This document shows positions 1 to 7,988 of a stretch of DNA of 13,963 nucleotides, piece after piece. A program made the translations under genes and the position numbers. The notes under the pieces were generated by a model. It made no database searches, had not been told where the DNA came from, and worked only from the letters and a program-made list of their open reading frames with translations. Within the stretch, counting starts at the first letter, position 1. The number at the start of each line of letters is the position of its first letter. Source of the DNA: an uncultured Klebsiella sp. (lineage in GTDB: Bacteria > Pseudomonadota > Gammaproteobacteria > Enterobacterales > Enterobacteriaceae). The stretch lies in the NCBI GenBank assembly GCA_902490055.1, contig CABUCP010000031.1, forward strand, positions 1-13,963. Direction: 5' to 3'.

Positions 1-227
1 AGGGATAAGTCGAAGGCACCACGAAGTGGCGATTTTGGCGGCCAGAGCCCGGGGGTACAGGGGGCGGCGGCGACTGGCCGCCCCCTGTGCGCTCCCTGCG
101 CCATGAGAGACATAACGCAGAAGAAATATCGGGAGCGCAATGTGCTCTGAATTAACACAAAGCACATGTTTTCCCGGACCAAAAAAGTTGCAAACCGATA
201 ACAGTATCTACCACGCGTGTAGCGCTT
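1..227. other. Gene-free GC-rich block with competing hairpins
   Basis: No convincing coding region lies here. Bases 57-68 and 77-88 form a perfect 12-bp inverted repeat (arm ACAGGGGGCGGC) with an 8-nt loop. Bases 37-45 (GGCGGCCAG) are also a perfect complement of 74-82, so two hairpins compete for 77-82. A small hairpin lies at 19-29 (CCAC/GTGG) and another at about 131-145. No T run follows the strong stem, so it is not a classical intrinsic terminator. In E. coli the convergent neighbour of nadR is ettA, but I do not recognise an EttA C-terminus here. The block may be a dispersed intergenic repeat cut by the window edge. Confidence 0.5.
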
Positions 228-262
228 GTAGGCCGGATAAGGCGTTTACGCCGCCATCCGGC
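228..262. repeat. REP palindrome downstream of nadR
   Basis: A GTAGGCCGGATAAGGCG arm is followed by a CGCCATCCGGC arm, the standard enterobacterial REP (PU) palindrome. It begins 7 bases beyond the nadR stop codon in the direction of nadR transcription. REPs at such 3' ends usually stabilise the upstream message or reduce read-through. Here it would protect the end of the serB-radA-nadR transcript. Confidence 0.9.
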
Positions 263-269
263 AAAAAGT

Positions 270-1502
270 CTACCCCTGCTCGCCCATCAACTGTTTCACC
301 AGCTCGACGCAGCGCAGGAATCGGGCATCGTAGTCCGACTCTTCCACGTGGACAAACTCGATTTCGTTCTCTTTGAGCAGCGACACCAGCAGCGTCTGGA
401 ATTCTTTGCGGTCCACGGAACTGCCGAGGCTACGCAGCCCATCGGCCACCCACGGCGTGTTGTTCTCCAGCAGGATCACCAGATCAAAGCGGTATTCATC
501 GATTAACGCCTGCACGAACGGATGCTCACGGCCTTCGTACTTCAGGCAGAACGCCTGAGTGCTGACAAAATCGGTATCGATAAACGCCACCTTATTGGCG
601 TATTTCACTGCAAAATCAATGTACTGCGCATGGCCAAGCGCGATCTTATCGTAATCGGAATACTGCAGCGCCATTTCGTCGCCGCCGAGGTGCGAAAAGA
701 CGTAATCGCGGCCATATTCCCAGGCGCTGGTGGTATTGAAGATATTGGCGAGCTTATTCACCAGCGTCGATTTACCGCTCGACTCACCGCCGAGGATAGC
801 GACCGTGCGGACAAAGAACGGTTTTACCTCCGTCGGAATATATTCCCAATAGCGGAAAGGGTTCTCGCGGATCTGGCCGCCGCTGATGCTCATGAAGGTA
901 CGCTTAGGATCGATAAGTACGGTTTCGATCCCCAGATGCTCAAGATACTGCGGCGCATCGGCCTCTTCCGAGGTATAGATCCAGTTTGGCTCGATGCCCT
1001 TTTCGCTCATGAACGCGCGGATCCCGTGGCTCCAGACGTCCCAACCGTGCGGGTACGGCTCCATCCCCTCTTCGTTGAAGGCATGGATACGAATGTTTTT
1101 CTGATACTTAAAGGTCTGTAGCAGCCAGCGCAGACGATCGGGGACCGTTGGCTGCTGCGACATGGCGCTCTCTTCAAACAGCTCGCGGTCGCGAGTGTCG
1201 TCATAACCCATGATGATATGCAGCTCATCGACCTGGCTGCAGGCGCGCTGAATCAGGTAAATATGCCCGGTATGCAGCGGGTAAAACTTACCGAAAACCA
1301 CCCCGACGCTTTTCTGCCGCCGCGGGAATTCAAGGCCGAGGAACCGATGTAAGGCTTCCAGCTTCTGGGCGCTCGGGCTTTTGATTTTCGCGTTCAACAG
1401 TTGGCTGAGATAACCCTTGGTCATCCCGCTGGCGTCCGCCACCTGCTGTAGCGTACAACCCTTTTGCTTAATGGCGTTTTTCAGATAGTCGAATGACGAC
1501 AT
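270..1502 (-). CDS. nadR: NadR: NAD repressor / NMN adenylyltransferase / nicotinamide riboside kinase
   Basis: The 410-residue product has the family's usual length and matches E. coli NadR as I remember it almost throughout. Residues 1-60 are a Cro/Xre-type helix-turn-helix (TLQQVADASGMTKGYLSQLL at 17-36) that binds nad operators. Residues 64-225 are the NMN adenylyltransferase domain, with GKFYPLHTGH at 71-80 and ISGGQIR near 206-212. From about 230 comes the ribosylnicotinamide kinase domain, with the P-loop GGESSGKS at 238-245 and FIDTDF as the acidic strand. Together they repress de novo NAD genes and convert nicotinamide riboside to NMN and NAD. It is the last gene of serB-radA-nadR, 67 bp after radA. 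The AGGAGG at 1515-1520 lies 12 nt from the ATG, longer than ideal. Confidence 0.98.
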   Translation of the reverse strand: MSSFDYLKNAIKQKGCTLQQVADASGMTKGYLSQLLNAKIKSPSAQKLEALHRFLGLEFPRRQKSVGVVFGKFYPLHTGHIYLIQRACSQVDELHIIMGYDDTRDRELFEESAMSQQPTVPDRLRWLLQTFKYQKNIRIHAFNEEGMEPYPHGWDVWSHGIRAFMSEKGIEPNWIYTSEEADAPQYLEHLGIETVLIDPKRTFMSISGGQIRENPFRYWEYIPTEVKPFFVRTVAILGGESSGKSTLVNKLANIFNTTSAWEYGRDYVFSHLGGDEMALQYSDYDKIALGHAQYIDFAVKYANKVAFIDTDFVSTQAFCLKYEGREHPFVQALIDEYRFDLVILLENNTPWVADGLRSLGSSVDRKEFQTLLVSLLKENEIEFVHVEESDYDARFLRCVELVKQLMGEQG

Positions 1503-1514
1503 AATTTAGGCGTG

Positions 1515-1520
1515 CCTCCT
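1515..1520 (-). promoter_or_regulatory. Distant Shine-Dalgarno of nadR
   Basis: A perfect AGGAGG precedes the nadR ATG, but with a 12-nt spacer instead of the usual 5-9. No better start lies nearer, and the N-terminus MSSFDYLK matches known NadR, so the start stands. The spacing may lower translation of a protein needed in small amounts. Confidence 0.6.
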
Positions 1521-1539
1521 GCAAACTCGGGTTAGATAT

Positions 1540-1563
1540 CCGTCATACCCTGAAGTATGACGG
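1540..1563. repeat. Perfect 9-bp inverted repeat between radA and nadR
   Basis: CCGTCATAC (1540-1548) and GTATGACGG (1555-1563) are exact reverse complements separated by 6 nt. The repeat fills much of the 67-bp radA-nadR gap. No T run follows it in the nadR direction, so it is not an obvious terminator. It could be an operator or an mRNA hairpin. It does not resemble the NadR box as I know it (TGTTTA-N6-TAAACA). Confidence 0.75.
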
Positions 1564-1568
1564 TTATC

Positions 1569-1574
1569 ATTATA
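1569..1574 (-). promoter_or_regulatory. Candidate -10 hexamer of an internal nadR promoter
   Basis: A perfect TATAAT on the minus strand overlaps the radA stop codon. The predicted start would fall at the edge of the 1540-1563 inverted repeat. I find no good -35 at 16-18 bp spacing (the candidates read GCGCTC or similar) and no extended -10 TG, so activation by a factor would be needed if it is used. Confidence 0.3.
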
Positions 1575-2952
1575 GGTCGTCAAAAACGCTGAGCGCATCG
1601 GCCAGTTTTTTCACGCCGAAGATCTGCATCCCTTCCGGCGCTTTTTTCGGCACGTTCGCCGCCGGCACGATGGCGCGGCGGAAGCCATGCTTCGCCGCTT
1701 CGGAAATACGTTCCTGGCCGCTCGGCACCGGGCGAATTTCACCGGCTAACCCGACTTCACCAAAGACCACCAGGTCCTGCGGCAGCGGCCGGTCGCGCAG
1801 GCTGGAGACCATCGCCAGCAGCAGCGCCAGGTCGGCGCTGGTTTCGGTCACTTTCACCCCGCCAACCACGTTGACGAAAACATCCTGATCGGCCATCTGC
1901 AGGCCGCCGTGGCGGTGCAGCACCGCCAATAGGATCGCCAGACGGTTCTGCTCCAGCCCCACCGCCACGCGGCGTGGGTTAGACATCATCGAGTGATCGA
2001 CCAGCGCCTGAATCTCAACCAGCAGCGGGCGCGTGCCTTCCCATACCACCATGACCGAGCTACCGGAGGTGACTTCATCGCCGCGGCTGAGGAAAATAGC
2101 CGACGGGTTGCTGACTTCGCGCAGGCCTTGTTCGGTCATAGCAAAGACGCCGAGTTCGTTGACGGCGCCAAAACGGTTTTTGTGGCTGCGCAGGGTACGG
2201 AAGCGGGAATCGGCATCGCCGTCCAGCAGCACCGAGCAGTCGATACAGTGCTCAAGCACTTTCGGACCGGCCAGCGAGCCATCTTTCGTGACGTGGCCGA
2301 CCATTACAATCGCCACGCCGCGGGTTTTAGCAAAGCGCGTCAGATAGGCCGCGGTTTCACGCACCTGCGCAACGCTGCCCGGCGACGACTGAACGTCGGC
2401 CATATGCATCACCTGAATGGAGTCGATGACCATCAGCTGCGGTTTTTCTTCATCGGCAATCTGGCAGATCTGTTCAATACTGGTTTCCGACAGCATATTC
2501 AGATTCGCCGTCGGCAGCCCGAGACGATGCGCGCGCATCGCCACCTGCTGCAGAGACTCTTCCCCGGTGACGTACAGCGTTTTCATCCCTTCAGCCAGCT
2601 TGCAGAGGGTTTGCAGCAGCAGCGTGGATTTCCCCGCGCCGGGGTTACCGCCGATCAGAATGGCGCTGCCCGGTACGACGCCGCCGCCGAGCACGCGGTC
2701 AAACTCTTTAAATCCGGTGGAGAAACGCGGCAGCGCCTCAAGGCTGATATCCGACAGCTTCTGCACCTTCGATACGCCGGCGTTACCGGCGTAGCCTGAC
2801 AGACGCTCGTTTCTCGCCACCTGCGGCGACGCGGCGATGCGCATCTCGGTGATGGTGTTCCAGGCATGACAGGCGCTGCACTGCCCCTGCCAGCGCGGAT
2901 AATCCGCACCACATTCATTACAGACAAATGCGCGTTTTGGAGCTTTCGCCAC
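1570..2952 (-). CDS. radA: RadA (Sms) branch-migration ATPase
   Basis: The 460-residue product has the length of E. coli RadA. RadA is a RecA-like, DnaB-like hexameric motor that extends heteroduplex during homologous recombination and repair. A four-cysteine zinc finger is visible (C11, C14, C25, C28). The ATPase core has Walker A GGNPGAGKST at 101-110 (K108) and Walker B LMVIDS with D177. The RadA signature KNRFG is at 258-262. The C-terminal third is the Lon-like domain that shapes the ring, with GEVGLAGEIRPV near 402-413. Translation starts at GTG, preceded by GAGG with a 5-nt spacer. It begins 9 bp after the serB stop, so it is almost surely cotranscribed with serB. Confidence 0.98.
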   Translation of the reverse strand: MAKAPKRAFVCNECGADYPRWQGQCSACHAWNTITEMRIAASPQVARNERLSGYAGNAGVSKVQKLSDISLEALPRFSTGFKEFDRVLGGGVVPGSAILIGGNPGAGKSTLLLQTLCKLAEGMKTLYVTGEESLQQVAMRAHRLGLPTANLNMLSETSIEQICQIADEEKPQLMVIDSIQVMHMADVQSSPGSVAQVRETAAYLTRFAKTRGVAIVMVGHVTKDGSLAGPKVLEHCIDCSVLLDGDADSRFRTLRSHKNRFGAVNELGVFAMTEQGLREVSNPSAIFLSRGDEVTSGSSVMVVWEGTRPLLVEIQALVDHSMMSNPRRVAVGLEQNRLAILLAVLHRHGGLQMADQDVFVNVVGGVKVTETSADLALLLAMVSSLRDRPLPQDLVVFGEVGLAGEIRPVPSGQERISEAAKHGFRRAIVPAANVPKKAPEGMQIFGVKKLADALSVFDDL

Positions 2953-2961
2953 GTTAACCTC

Positions 2962-3933
2962 TTACTTTTGATTCATGCTGCCGGAGAGAATACAGAATAC
3001 CCCCATCAGGTCAGCGTGGCGGATAGTCACTTCCGCCTGTTCATTCACTTTGGGTTTCGCATGATAGGCAATACCGAGGCCTGCCGCTTTGATCATCGGC
3101 AGGTCGTTGGCGCCATCGCCAATCGCTACGGTTTGTGCCGGCGGAATTTCATATTTTTCCGCCAGTTTACGCAGAGTGTTCGCTTTATATTTGGCATCGA
3201 CGATGTCGCCGATAACATTTCCGGTAAGCTTACCGTCCATGATTTCCAGCTCGTTGGCGAACACCGCGTCGAGATGCAGCTTATCGCGCAGGTACTCGGC
3301 AAAGAAGGTAAAACCGCCGGAGGCGATCGCCACTTTCCAGCCCAGCGTTTCCAGCTTCAGCACCAGTTGGGTCAACCCTGGCATCAGCGGCAGCGCCTCA
3401 CGTACCTGCAACAGGATATTGGCATCGGCGTCTTTTAAGGTGGCGACGCGCTGGCGCAGGCTGGCGGTAAAGTCGAGCTCGCCGCGCATGGCGCGTTCGG
3501 TCACTTCCGAGACCAGTTCGCCGGTGCCGGCCAGTTTGGCAATCTCATCGATACACTCGATCTGAATTGCCGTGGAGTCCATATCCATCACCAGCAGGCC
3601 CGGTGTACGCAGGTGCGGGATTTTCCCCAATGGCGCAACGTCGAGCCCGGCGTCGTGGGCCAGACGGGTGGCGCGCAGCGTCAGCGAGCCCGCCAGGCGA
3701 ATAACCTGATAGTCTTCCACGACCCAGGAAGAGACGATCACCAGCGCCGCGCCTAATTCGCGCTGCCACGCCGTCAGCCGACGTTTATCCAGACCGCGAC
3801 CATAGAGCAGCCAGCCGCTGCGCCCGGCATGATAATCCAACGGCATGACCTCGTCGCCGCTCAGGGAAAGCGGCAACCCAGGCCACAAGGAAACATCTTC
3901 GGGCAGGTCGCACCAGGTCAAACTGTTAGGCAT
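2962..3933 (-). CDS. serB: SerB phosphoserine phosphatase
   Basis: SerB hydrolyses L-phosphoserine to L-serine, the last step of serine synthesis, in the cytosol with Mg2+. The 323-residue product is a HAD phosphatase. Motif I is DMDST at 117-121, with nucleophile D117 and acid/base D119. Motif II is the ASGG serine (S205). Motif IV is GDGANDLPM at 272-280. The first 100 residues form the regulatory region typical of enterobacterial SerB. I chose the ATG at 3933 (MPNSLTWCDLPED) because it matches E. coli SerB and has TGGAG 5 nt upstream. An in-frame ATG 21 bp further upstream would add MKKCGAV but has no comparable site. It heads serB-radA-nadR, and its start overlaps a possible leader ORF at 3926-3976. 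Confidence 0.97.
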   Translation of the reverse strand: MPNSLTWCDLPEDVSLWPGLPLSLSGDEVMPLDYHAGRSGWLLYGRGLDKRRLTAWQRELGAALVIVSSWVVEDYQVIRLAGSLTLRATRLAHDAGLDVAPLGKIPHLRTPGLLVMDMDSTAIQIECIDEIAKLAGTGELVSEVTERAMRGELDFTASLRQRVATLKDADANILLQVREALPLMPGLTQLVLKLETLGWKVAIASGGFTFFAEYLRDKLHLDAVFANELEIMDGKLTGNVIGDIVDAKYKANTLRKLAEKYEIPPAQTVAIGDGANDLPMIKAAGLGIAYHAKPKVNEQAEVTIRHADLMGVFCILSGSMNQK

Positions 3934-3976
3934 TACGGCTCCACATTTCTTCATTCAGGCGAGGAAAATAACGCAT
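3926..3976 (-). CDS. Candidate 16-codon leader ORF overlapping the serB start
   Basis: An ATG at 3976 opens MRYFPRLNEEMWSRNA, with its TAA at 3928-3926. The stop overlaps the first codons of serB by 8 bp in another frame, and the serB Shine-Dalgarno (TGGAG) lies inside the ORF. A plausible Shine-Dalgarno, AAGG, precedes its ATG by 7 nt. This is the geometry of a translationally coupled leader peptide. Nothing shows that it is translated, and I do not recognise the peptide. It has only one serine codon, which argues against classical serine attenuation. Confidence 0.35.
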   Translation of the reverse strand: MRYFPRLNEEMWSRNA

Positions 3977-4037
3977 GAGGCTACCTTGTAACCAGCGCTT
4001 CTGGCAACATTAAGCTGCAAATTTTCAAAGGTGGAAT
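3934..4037. promoter_or_regulatory. Divergent serB / ytjB intergenic control region
   Basis: These 104 bp separate the starts of serB (minus) and ytjB (plus), so both transcription units must start here or further upstream. For ytjB a weak pair can be drawn: TTGTAA at 3986-3991 and ATTAAG at 4009-4014, 17 bp apart. I cannot assign a convincing serB promoter. The ytjB ribosome site is AAAGGTGGA just upstream of 4038. No known operator is recognisable. Confidence 0.5.
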
Positions 4038-4670
4038 ATGGTACGAGCAAAACTGAAATTCCGACTGCATCGCGCCGTCATTGTTCTGATCTGTCTCGCG
4101 CTTCTCGTCGCGTTGATGCAGGGCGCCTCGTGGTTCAGTCAGAACAGCCAAAAGCAGCGTAATCCGCAGTTGGAAGAGCTGGCGCGAACGCTGGCGCAGC
4201 AGGTTACGCTGAACCTGGCGCCGCTGATGCGCAGCGAAACGCCCGATGAAAAACGGATTACCCGCCTGCTGGAACAACTGACGGATAAAAGCCGGGTGCT
4301 CGATGCCGGGGTCTACGACGAACAGGGCGATCTGGTGGCCCGCTCCGGCGAAAGCGTCGACGTGCGCGACAGGCTGGCGCTGGATGGCAAAAAAGCCGGC
4401 GGCTACTTTAACCAGCAAATCGTCGAGCCGATCCTCGGCAAAAACGGCCCGGTCGGCTATCTGCGCCTGACGCTGGATACCCATACATTGGCCACCGAGG
4501 CGAAACAGGTGGATAATACCACCAATATCTTACGCCTGATGCTGCTGTTGTCGCTGGCCATCGGCGTGGTGCTGACCCGCACGCTGCTGCAGGGCAAACG
4601 TACCCGCTGGCAGCAATCGCCCTTCCTGCTTACCGCCAATAAGCCCGTCCAGGACGAAGATAAAGATTAA
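4038..4670 (+). CDS. ytjB: YtjB (Smp) inner-membrane protein
   Basis: The 210-residue product closely resembles E. coli YtjB/Smp (about 214 residues), a membrane protein of unclear function from the SMP family. A basic N-terminus ([10 protein letters not shown]) precedes a first membrane segment at about 12-32. A soluble loop of about 130 residues, probably periplasmic, contains [15 protein letters not shown], reminiscent of an extracytoplasmic sensor fold. A second segment at about 163-181 is followed by a basic cytoplasmic tail ([11 protein letters not shown]). The predicted topology is both ends inside. lplA follows after 17 bp on the same strand, so the two probably share a transcript. 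I see no catalytic motif and assign no function. Confidence 0.93.
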   Translation: MVRAKLKFRLHRAVIVLICLALLVALMQGASWFSQNSQKQRNPQLEELARTLAQQVTLNLAPLMRSETPDEKRITRLLEQLTDKSRVLDAGVYDEQGDLVARSGESVDVRDRLALDGKKAGGYFNQQIVEPILGKNGPVGYLRLTLDTHTLATEAKQVDNTTNILRLMLLLSLAIGVVLTRTLLQGKRTRWQQSPFLLTANKPVQDEDKD

Positions 4671-4687
4671 CCAGACAAGGATATCCT

Positions 4688-5704
4688 ATGCCGACGTTAC
4701 GCCTGCTACTCTCTGACTCCTATGACCCATGGTTTAACCTCGCGGTCGAGGAGTGTATTTTCCGCCAGATGCCCGCCACTCAGCGGGTGCTGTTTCTGTG
4801 GCGCAACGCCGACACCGTGGTGATTGGCCGCGCGCAGAACCCGTGGAAGGAGTGCAATACCCGACGCATGGAAGAAGATCACGTGCGGCTGGCCCGCCGC
4901 AGCAGCGGCGGCGGCGCGGTATTCCACGACCTCGGCAATACCTGCTTTACCTTTATGGCGGGCAAACCGGAATACGACAAAACCGTTTCTACCGCTATCG
5001 TGCTGGCGGCGCTGAATTCGCTTGGCGTGACCGCCGAGGCTTCCGGGCGCAACGATCTGGTCGTGAAAACCGACAATGGCGACCGCAAGGTGTCTGGCTC
5101 CGCCTATCGCGAAACGATGGACCGCGGTTTTCATCACGGCACTCTGCTGCTAAACGCCGACTTAAGCCGTCTCGCCAACTATCTTAATCCGGACAAAAAA
5201 AAGCTGCAGGCCAAGGGGATTACCTCGGTGCGCGGGCGCGTGGCGAACCTGGTTGAACTGCTGCCGGGCATTACCCATCAGCAAATTTGCGAGGCCATTC
5301 AGGAAGCGTTCTTCAGCCATTACGGCGAGCGGGTGGCAGCCGAAGTGATTTCACCGGACAACACGCCGGATCTGCCGAATTTTGCCGAGACCTTCGCCCG
5401 CCAGAGCAGCTGGGAGTGGAACTTCGGCCAGGCGCCCGCCTTCTCGCACCTGCTGGACGAGCGCTTTCGCTGGGGCGGCGTCGAACTACATTTTGACGTC
5501 GAGAAAGGGCATATCACCCGCGCCCAGGCTTTTACCGATAGCCTGAACCCGGCGCCGCTCGAGGCGTTGGCGGCACGATTAGTCGGTTGTCAGTATCGGG
5601 CGGAAATATTACAGCAGCAGTGTGAGGCGCTGCTCGCCGATTTCCCTGAGCAGGAAGCGGAACTGAAAGAACTGTCGGCGTGGATGGCCGGCGCGGTGCG
5701 CTGA
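4688..5704 (+). CDS. lplA: LplA lipoate-protein ligase A
   Basis: LplA activates free lipoate (or octanoate) with ATP to lipoyl-AMP. It then transfers the acyl group to a lysine on the lipoyl domains of pyruvate and 2-oxoglutarate dehydrogenases and the glycine cleavage H protein. The 338-residue product has the E. coli length. Residues 1-240 form the biotin/lipoate ligase fold, with the [12 protein letters not shown] nucleotide/lipoate loop at 70-81 and [10 protein letters not shown] at 132-141. K134 (K133 without the initiator Met) contacts lipoyl-AMP. The remaining residues are the C-terminal accessory domain of two-domain ligases. AAGGA lies 7 nt before the ATG. It is the second gene of ytjB-lplA and converges on deoD across a REP. 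Confidence 0.98.
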   Translation: MPTLRLLLSDSYDPWFNLAVEECIFRQMPATQRVLFLWRNADTVVIGRAQNPWKECNTRRMEEDHVRLARRSSGGGAVFHDLGNTCFTFMAGKPEYDKTVSTAIVLAALNSLGVTAEASGRNDLVVKTDNGDRKVSGSAYRETMDRGFHHGTLLLNADLSRLANYLNPDKKKLQAKGITSVRGRVANLVELLPGITHQQICEAIQEAFFSHYGERVAAEVISPDNTPDLPNFAETFARQSSWEWNFGQAPAFSHLLDERFRWGGVELHFDVEKGHITRAQAFTDSLNPAPLEALAARLVGCQYRAEILQQQCEALLADFPEQEAELKELSAWMAGAVR

Positions 5705-5712
5705 TAAAAAAA

Positions 5713-5744
5713 GCCGGATGGCGGCTACGCCTTATCCGGCCTAC
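5713..5744. repeat. REP palindrome in the lplA-deoD convergent gap
   Basis: GCCGGATGGCGGCTACGCC is followed by TTATCCGGCCTAC, a standard REP. It begins 8 bases after the lplA stop and lies 49 bp beyond the deoD stop. It can fold on either transcript and probably marks both 3' ends. I see no intrinsic terminator with a clear T run in the gap. Confidence 0.9.
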
Positions 5745-5793
5745 AGATTTGACTCAAGCCCGGTAAACAAAGCGCCACCGGGTTATACCACGC

Positions 5794-6513
5794 TTACTCC
5801 TGGTCGCCCAGCAGCACGGATTCCAACGCGATTTTGATCATATCGTTGAAGGTGGTCTGACGCTCAGCGGCAGTGGTCTGCTCGTGGGTACGGATATGGT
5901 CGGAAACGGTGCAGATGGTCAGCGCTTTCGCCCCGAACTCCGCCGCCACGCCGTAGATACCGGCCGCTTCCATTTCCACGCCCAGGATGCCGTATTTTTC
6001 CATCACGTCGAACATAGACGGATCCGGCGTATAGAACAGATCAGCGGAGAAGATGTTGCCAACGCGCGCGTCAACGCCCAGCGCTTTGGCTGCGTCTACC
6101 GCGTTACGCACCATGCCGAAATCGGCAATCGCCGCGAAGTCGTGGTCTTTGAAACGCAGACGGTTGACTTTAGAGTCGGTGCACGCGCCCATGCCGATAA
6201 CCACATCACGCAGTTTGACATCTTCACGTACCGCGCCGCAGGAGCCGACGCGGATGATTTTCTTCACGCCGAAATCGGTGATTAGCTCTTTGGTGTAGAT
6301 AGAGCAGGATGGGATCCCCATACCGTGGCCCATCACGGAGATTTTGCGGCCTTTGTAGGTCCCGGTGAAGCCCAGCATGCCGCGCACGTTGTTTACTTCA
6401 CGCACATCTTCAAGGAAAGTTTCTGCAATGTGCTTCGCGCGCAGCGGGTCGCCCGGCATCAAAACTACGTCAGCGAAATCGCCCATTTCTGCGTTAATGT
6501 GTGGGGTAGCCAT
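5794..6513 (-). CDS. deoD: DeoD purine nucleoside phosphorylase
   Basis: DeoD cleaves purine ribo- and deoxyribonucleosides with phosphate to the free base and (deoxy)ribose 1-phosphate. It acts as a cytosolic hexamer. The 239-residue product has exactly the E. coli length. Active-site features are visible: H5, the phosphate-binding GDPLRAK at 21-27 (R25), RVGSCGA at 88-94, VEMEAAGIY at 179-187 (E182), and D205 in [11 protein letters not shown] with R218 (usually numbered D204 and R217). AAGGA lies 7 nt upstream of the ATG. It is the last deo gene, but a 197-bp gap holding a REP and an ERIC separates it from deoB. That is long for this operon and could change its expression relative to deoCAB. 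Confidence 0.98.
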   Translation of the reverse strand: MATPHINAEMGDFADVVLMPGDPLRAKHIAETFLEDVREVNNVRGMLGFTGTYKGRKISVMGHGMGIPSCSIYTKELITDFGVKKIIRVGSCGAVREDVKLRDVVIGMGACTDSKVNRLRFKDHDFAAIADFGMVRNAVDAAKALGVDARVGNIFSADLFYTPDPSMFDVMEKYGILGVEMEAAGIYGVAAEFGAKALTICTVSDHIRTHEQTTAAERQTTFNDMIKIALESVLLGDQE

Positions 6514-6540
6514 CGTTTTATCCTTATCTAAATTGTTCGT

Positions 6541-6572
6541 GCCTGATGGCGACTACGCCTTATCAGGCCTAC
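6541..6572. repeat. REP palindrome variant upstream of deoD
   Basis: GCCTGATGGCGACTACGCC is followed by TTATCAGGCCTAC. The outer stem reads CCTGAT/ATCAGG instead of CCGGAT/ATCCGG, so both arms differ from the other REPs here and pairing is kept. It lies in the deoB-deoD gap, 14 bp from the ERIC element and 27 bp upstream of the deoD ATG. Confidence 0.88.
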
Positions 6573-6586
6573 AAAACGTATTCAAA

Positions 6587-6710
6587 TACCCTAAGGATTT
6601 CGCGTTGTAGGAAGGCGACGAATTCGTGAATCCCCGGGAGCATAGATTAACTATGTGACCGGGGTGAGCGAATGAAGTCAACGCATCTACAGCGCGAAAG
6701 ACAACGGGTA
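6587..6710. repeat. ERIC (IRU) element between deoB and deoD
   Basis: About 124 bp, close to the canonical 127 bp, bounded by TACCC at 6587-6591 and GGGTA at 6706-6710. The core carries GTGAATCCCC at 6626-6635 and ACCGGGGTGAGCG at 6658-6670, matching the sites of the classic ERIC1R and ERIC2 primers. GTTGTAGGAAGGCG and AGTCAACGCATCTACAG match the flanking arms. On the minus strand it begins directly after the deoB TGA. It is a non-coding miniature element that folds into a long hairpin. In an operon it can affect mRNA processing or stability between deoB and deoD. Confidence 0.92.
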
Positions 6711-7949
<1,239 letters not shown>

Positions 7950-7960
7950 TCATGCGCTGC

Positions 7961-7988
7961 AAAAAAGCGATCAGATCAGTATATCGCT
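7961..7988 (-). terminator. Weak terminator-like hairpin between deoA and deoB
   Basis: In the direction of transcription AGCGAT (7988-7983) pairs with ATCGCT (7971-7966), followed at once by a T run (7966-7961). The stem is only 6 bp with an 11-nt loop and includes part of the deoA stop codon. A full terminator is therefore unlikely, but partial attenuation between deoA and deoB is possible. Confidence 0.35.

Noticed and set aside
140..376. A 78-codon plus-strand ORF at the left edge
   Set aside because: It runs through a REP and into the antisense strand of nadR, and shows no domain or convincing ribosome site.
5759..5782. CCCGGT/ACCGGG inverted repeat as the deoD terminator
   Set aside because: The stem has only 6 bp, a 12-nt loop and no T run in the deoD direction. 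The nearby REP is a better 3'-end candidate.
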